Below are positions 6,892-9,405 of a stretch of DNA of 9,405 bases, in pieces. Numbering within the stretch: position 1 is the stretch's first letter; every line of letters begins with the position of its first letter. The position numbers and the translations under genes were made by a program. The stretch comes from Planctomycetaceae bacterium UBA969 (GTDB lineage: Bacteria > Planctomycetota > Planctomycetia > Gemmatales > Gemmataceae), in NCBI GenBank assembly GCA_002303765.1, contig DBCB01000161.1, positions 5,028 through 14,432 on the forward strand, written 5' to 3'. The notes under the pieces were generated by a model. That model was not told the DNA's origin, ran no database searches, and saw only the letters and a program-made list of their open reading frames with translations.

Positions 6892-6908
6892 CCCTTCAAT
6901 TAGAAGGG
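6892..6908 (-). other. Stem-loop around the ssb stop codon
   Basis: Minus-strand CCCUUC (6908-6903) and GAAGGG (6897-6892) form a perfect six-pair stem. The five-base loop starts with the ssb UAA. The rplI ribosome binding site (6887-6883) lies just beyond the stem and is not masked. No U-run follows. A ribosome finishing ssb would open the stem. A role in coupling or in RNA processing is possible but unproven. Confidence 0.35.
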
Positions 6909-7397
6909 AAGTTCTTCGTCTTCACGAGGAGCAGGGCGATTGCCGCCTTCTTCTGCAAAATCCTCAGCACCAAAATCATAGGCGTCCCCACCAGAGGATG
7001 CGCCACCTTTACGGGGTGCACCTTTGGACTGTCCGCCACCATCTTCTGAATTACCTCGGCCATCGAGCATTTGCAAGCTATCGACAACAATTTTAAGCGC
7101 TTGCCTTTTCTCGCCAGCCTGAGAAGTCCACTGTTCTAAGATTATATGACCTTCAAGGTAGCATTGCTTGCCTTTGGTCATCATTTGTTCAACACGGTCA
7201 GCAAGTTTACCGTAATCACCACGATTAAAAGCCTGACAATCAAGAAACACCGGCTCATCAACCCACTCGCCGCCTTTTTTGGTGCGATTATTAACCGCAA
7301 AACCAAACTTAGCAACTTTGCCACCATTACTAAAAGTCCGAATCTCAGGATCCCTAGTCAATCGGCCAATAAGCATTACTTTGTTGAGGTTCGCCAT
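6900..7397 (-). CDS. ssb: Single-stranded DNA-binding protein
   Basis: The 165-residue product coats single-stranded DNA at forks and repair sites and recruits partner enzymes. The OB fold covers about 1-112 and begins NLNKVMLIGRLTRDPEIR (3-20), with the conserved FLDCQAFNR (51-59) and a beta strand near YLEGHIILEQW (80-90). A glycine/serine-rich disordered linker (113-155) leads to an acidic tip DEELPF (160-165), which corresponds to the DDDIPF partner-binding tip of E. coli SSB. AGGAG lies ten bases before the ATG at 7397, a rather long spacing. It stands 119 bases after rpsF, the largest gap inside the cluster, and close to rplI. The rpsF-ssb pair is conserved in many bacteria. Confidence 0.97.
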   Translation of the reverse strand: MANLNKVMLIGRLTRDPEIRTFSNGGKVAKFGFAVNNRTKKGGEWVDEPVFLDCQAFNRGDYGKLADRVEQMMTKGKQCYLEGHIILEQWTSQAGEKRQALKIVVDSLQMLDGRGNSEDGGGQSKGAPRKGGASSGGDAYDFGAEDFAEEGGNRPAPREDEELPF

Positions 7398-7516
7398 GGT
7401 GTCACTGCTCCTGTGATATTAACGGTACTTTTTGCCAACTGAAAGCTTGTTACAAGTTAAATTAGATATCTGAAAATTCAAGCTTAGCAGCAACAAAGGT
7501 ACGCTGAAAATACTCG
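7398..7516. other. 119-base gap between rpsF and ssb, no gene seen
   Basis: This is the longest spacer in the operon and the place where a second gene would be expected if the S18 gene were kept here. All three minus-strand frames lack S18-like motifs. It contains a seven-base inverted repeat, AAGCTTG/CAAGCTT (7443-7449 and 7479-7485), with a 29-base loop, and a small CTTG-TTA-CAAG hairpin (7446-7456). I find no convincing promoter or terminator. Confidence 0.5.
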
Positions 7517-8008
7517 TTAATCCTTGCTATCATAGCGACGACCACCGCCACCACCACCGCCACGACGGGAACCACGATCATCTTCTTGGAAATAATCTTC
7601 GCCCGTAGGATCTTGTTGAACCGTCTGCAACGCAACAGGCCTGTCTTCACGAGCCAAAGAAAGCAAGACATCAACAAGCTTGGGGTCAATTTTAAGGAAA
7701 AGGAAACGAAGGATATTTTCATTAAGGAGGCAGTCATGTTCAACAGCCGCTAAGTTTGGCCCTTCGATTTTAATATAAATTAAGTAATAAAGAGCCTTCT
7801 TTTGGCCCTTCACGGTATACGCCAATTTACGATCATCCCATGGGCGGGAGATTAAAATTTCAGCCTTGTGCTTTTCAAGGATGGCATGAACCTGATTGGA
7901 TAACTCGGTGGTGTTTCCTGCGACCTTATTGGTGTCGAGCAAAAACATGCATTCATAAACATTCACATTCGCAGTACTCACACTCTCAATATTCGCATTC
8001 GCAGTCAT
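7517..8008 (-). CDS. rpsF: 30S ribosomal protein S6 (bS6)
   Basis: S6 is a central-platform protein of the small subunit that binds 16S rRNA together with S18. The ferredoxin-like core starts at VYECMFLLD (17-25) and includes RPWDDRKLAYTVKGQKKA (55-72), YYLIYIKIEG (74-83) and NENILRFLFLKID (96-108), all typical. The 163-residue product is longer than E. coli S6. About 15 Asn/Ala/Val-rich residues precede the core. A C-terminal tail passes from acidic (EDYFQEDD) to RGSRR, seven glycines (150-156, DNA 7541-7561) and RRYDSKD. AGGG lies eight bases before the ATG at 8008, supporting this start over GTG codons further in. It follows pth after 42 bases. Confidence 0.95.
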   Translation of the reverse strand: MTANANIESVSTANVNVYECMFLLDTNKVAGNTTELSNQVHAILEKHKAEILISRPWDDRKLAYTVKGQKKALYYLIYIKIEGPNLAAVEHDCLLNENILRFLFLKIDPKLVDVLLSLAREDRPVALQTVQQDPTGEDYFQEDDRGSRRGGGGGGGRRYDSKD

Positions 8009-8050
8009 GATTTACACCCTATCCTTGATAAGAAAACTACAAAAATTTTG

Positions 8051-8617
8051 TTACTTTACCGGGCCATTGAATCGATTCATACAAACTTGAATCCCATCCT
8101 TAACCCAGCTCCAAACCGCATCTACCGCATCATCTACCATCATTTTCGCTTCGGTCATTTCGTGAGGCCTGAACTTGCCCAACACATATCCTGACAAATT
8201 CGCTTCACTCGGACCGCCAACACCAAGTCGAACTCTGGGGTAAATCGTGCTTCCCAGTTTATTTTGTATATCTCGGAGGCCATTATGCCCACCGTGACCG
8301 CCTTCCGCCCTAATCCGAATCTTGCCCAAAGGCAAATTCACATCGTCGCAAAGTACTATCAAATCTGCAAACTCAACCCGATAAAAACCCAATATCTCTG
8401 ATACGCACGTCCCACTAAGATTCATGAATGTCATGGGCTTTACAAGTAAAATCTTTTGCTCGCCCTTAACTACCTGACAAACTGCACCATGAAACTTTAA
8501 CCCGTACTTACCATCCCCATCCGTCTTCGCTATTTTGTCAAGTACATCAAACCCTATGTTATGGCGGGTACCATCATAATCAACACCAGGGTTTCCCAAA
8601 CCCACAACCACCTTCAT
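8051..8617 (-). CDS. pth: Peptidyl-tRNA hydrolase
   Basis: The 188-residue enzyme releases peptides from tRNAs dropped by ribosomes, recycling the tRNA. Family signatures and active-site residues are present: VGLGNPG (5-11, N9), the catalytic base H19 in TRHNIGF, MTFMNLSG (62-69, N66), D91 in VLCDDVNLPLG (88-98; usually HDE/HDD), and GGHGGHNGLRD (106-116, N112). GVGGP and GKFRP complete the family pattern. Length is usual. The ATG at 8617 has AAGGG seven bases upstream, which lies in a hairpin (8626-8646). It is 36 bases after rplY; the rplY-pth pairing is very common in bacteria. Confidence 0.97.
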   Translation of the reverse strand: MKVVVGLGNPGVDYDGTRHNIGFDVLDKIAKTDGDGKYGLKFHGAVCQVVKGEQKILLVKPMTFMNLSGTCVSEILGFYRVEFADLIVLCDDVNLPLGKIRIRAEGGHGGHNGLRDIQNKLGSTIYPRVRLGVGGPSEANLSGYVLGKFRPHEMTEAKMMVDDAVDAVWSWVKDGIQVCMNRFNGPVK

Positions 8618-8625
8618 GCGTCTGC

Positions 8626-8646
8626 CCTTTTGTTAAATCCAAAAGG
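8626..8646 (-). promoter_or_regulatory. Hairpin over the pth ribosome binding site
   Basis: Minus-strand CCUUUUG (8646-8640) pairs perfectly with CAAAAGG (8632-8626) around a seven-base loop. The stem starts seven bases after the rplY stop and its 3' arm contains most of the AAGGG used by pth. A ribosome terminating on rplY would cover or melt the 5' arm, so the arrangement suits coupled or limited translation of pth. The stem is A-U rich in the middle, so its strength is moderate. Confidence 0.4.
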
Positions 8647-8653
8647 CTATTAA

Positions 8654-9298
8654 TTATTCTTCGTCATCAGCTACTGGCTTGGGTTTCTTAATAACCTCAG
8701 GTTCGGTAGCAGCGGCGCCAAGTTCTGGAGGCATCGTAGATGCTACTTCAGCTTTAGCCGATACGATTTGAACAACAACTGCATCTTCATCTGCAAGGAA
8801 TACAACCCCTTCAGGAGCGACCAGTTGTTTAACATGAATTACACCACCTACTTGCAATTCGCTAACATTTACACGAATCACATCAGGAATATTTATGACC
8901 AAACACTCAATGTGAATGGAATGCATGGGCATATCGAGAACACCACCTGCCAACAGGCCGGGTGCAGTGCCCTTCAATTCAAGAGAAACGGTGATATGGA
9001 TTTTCTCATCAGCGCTAACGCGAGAAAAATCGACATGAATCACATCATTTCCAAGATAATCCCATTGCACATCGCGGATAAGCGCCTTTTCAATCTTGCC
9101 ATCAGTTTCAAGATCAACTAAGCGAACGCCGTGCTTTACGATCTTCATAAGTTCATCATGGCTGGCAGAAAGGCTAACAGCACTTTCTTTATGGCCATAG
9201 ATAACACAAGGCACCATGCCTGTTTTTCTAAGCTTTTTAGCAGCTTTTGATCCGTGTTCTGTGCGACTTGATGCTTTAACTTTTACAACTTGAACCAT
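8654..9298 (-). CDS. rplY: 50S ribosomal protein L25, Ctc/TL5 type (bL25)
   Basis: L25 binds 5S rRNA in the central protuberance of the large subunit. The 214-residue product is the long two-domain form. The 5S-binding domain (about 1-92) contains KKLRKTGMVPCVIYG (21-35) and RDVQWDYLGNDVIHVDF (75-91). The TL5-type beta domain (about 94-183) contains LKGTAPGLLAGGVLD (108-122), IECLVINIPD (130-139) and LADEDAVVVQI (168-178). A disordered Ala/Pro/Lys tail ends in an acidic ADDEE. The ATG at 9298 has only AGGT about nine bases upstream. It is the first gene of the cluster and lies directly behind a terminator-like hairpin, so its expression, and that of the genes after it, may depend on readthrough. 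Confidence 0.96.
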   Translation of the reverse strand: MVQVVKVKASSRTEHGSKAAKKLRKTGMVPCVIYGHKESAVSLSASHDELMKIVKHGVRLVDLETDGKIEKALIRDVQWDYLGNDVIHVDFSRVSADEKIHITVSLELKGTAPGLLAGGVLDMPMHSIHIECLVINIPDVIRVNVSELQVGGVIHVKQLVAPEGVVFLADEDAVVVQIVSAKAEVASTMPPELGAAATEPEVIKKPKPVADDEE

Positions 9299-9312
9299 GA
9301 CATTTATACCTG

Positions 9313-9350
9313 AAAAAAAAATAAAGGAACCAACCCCTGCTGGGTAGTTC
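9313..9350 (-). terminator. Terminator-like hairpin in the rplY leader (possible attenuator)
   Basis: On the minus strand GAACTACCC (9350-9342) pairs with GGGTTGGTTC (9336-9327), giving nine pairs with one G-U and one bulged T, around loop AGCAG. It is followed by CTTTA and nine T. Hairpin plus T-run is the form of an intrinsic terminator. The T-run ends only 14 bases before the rplY start codon, leaving no room for a promoter in between. It therefore either ends an upstream transcript at the very edge of rplY or acts as an attenuator inside the rplY leader. Confidence 0.6.
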
Positions 9351-9352
9351 TC

Positions 9353-9365
9353 TTGAGTGTCTCAA
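9353..9365 (-). other. Small hairpin upstream of the rplY attenuator
   Basis: TTGAG and CTCAA form a perfect five-pair stem with loop ACA, ending two bases before the terminator-like stem begins. Two adjacent hairpins are a common layout for leader regulation, but the stem is short. The remaining bases to 9405 hold no recognisable gene. A weak promoter, TTGCCC (9399-9394) with TATCTT (9378-9373), has a 15-base spacer and is not convincing. Confidence 0.3.
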
Positions 9366-9405
9366 TGCAGATAAGATATTATCGTAAACAGAGGGGCAAG
9401 GAGCA

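Noticed and set aside
6876..6899. TTG start for rplI adding eight residues
   Set aside because: No ribosome binding site precedes it, whereas GGGAG is correctly spaced before the GTG at 6875.
7398..7470. Internal promoter before ssb (TAATAT as -10)
   Set aside because: No acceptable -35 hexamer lies at 16-18 bases; the best nearby TTGGCA is only 11 bases away.
7462..7743. Minus-strand frame overlapping the end of rpsF and running into the rpsF-ssb gap (ends RTFVAAKLEFSDI)
   Set aside because: Most of it is the out-of-frame reading of rpsF, including a Val/Ala-rich stretch from the glycine codons. It has no ribosome binding site and no S18 similarity.
8009..8050. Possible hairpin CTTATC/GATAGG over the rpsF ribosome binding site
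   Set aside because: Six pairs with a wobble and a three-base loop, mostly A-U, in a short AT-rich gap. It is too weak to report beside the dnaB and pth cases.
1..9405. Mobile elements, CRISPR arrays, phage genes, defence systems, tRNA or rRNA genes
   Set aside because: None is visible on either strand. Terminal inverted repeats, integrase or transposase motifs, spaced direct repeats and tRNA arms are all lacking.

Overview
The window reads as a chromosomal housekeeping segment of a bacterium. Eleven complete protein genes lie head to tail on the minus strand. In transcription order, from high to low coordinates, they are rplY, pth, rpsF, ssb, rplI, dnaB, ispF, cysS, ruvC, ruvA and ruvB. A twelfth gene, also on the minus strand, starts after a short AT-rich gap and runs off the left edge. 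Base composition is moderate (mid-40s % GC by eye). Several protein details recall Planctomycetes from memory: a long Ctc-type L25, an L9 with a basic N-terminal extension, a RuvA with an insertion before the domain I/II junction, and a CysRS with the HVGHMVGPVIFD signature. The gene order also fits. The phylum is an inference; no genus is proposed.

Layout: 9299-9405 is the rplY leader, with a small hairpin and a terminator-like hairpin plus T-run directly in front of the rplY ribosome binding site. From 9298 to 4931 lies a translation and replication block: L25, peptidyl-tRNA hydrolase, S6, SSB, L9 and the replicative helicase DnaB. From 4912 to 645 lie IspF (MEP isoprenoid pathway), cysteinyl-tRNA synthetase and the complete Holliday-junction machinery RuvC, RuvA and RuvB. 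Gaps are mostly 17-67 nt; ruvC and ruvA overlap by 4 nt and the rpsF-ssb gap is 119 nt. The series could be one long operon or a few overlapping ones. At 429-644 there is a terminator-like hairpin, and a good sigma70-type promoter (TTTACA, 17 nt, TATAGT) is embedded in the same bases; it should drive the unrecognised left-edge gene.

The genes join ribosome assembly and rescue of peptidyl-tRNA with fork progression (SSB, DnaB) and repair of stalled or recombining forks (RuvABC). I see no mobile element, CRISPR array, tRNA, rRNA or phage gene, and no clearly new system. The most interesting signals are RNA structures at gene junctions: a strong hairpin that buries the dnaB ribosome binding site, a weaker one over the pth ribosome binding site, and a probable attenuator before rplY. 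The usual S18 gene (rpsR) is absent from the rpsF-ssb-rplI cluster.
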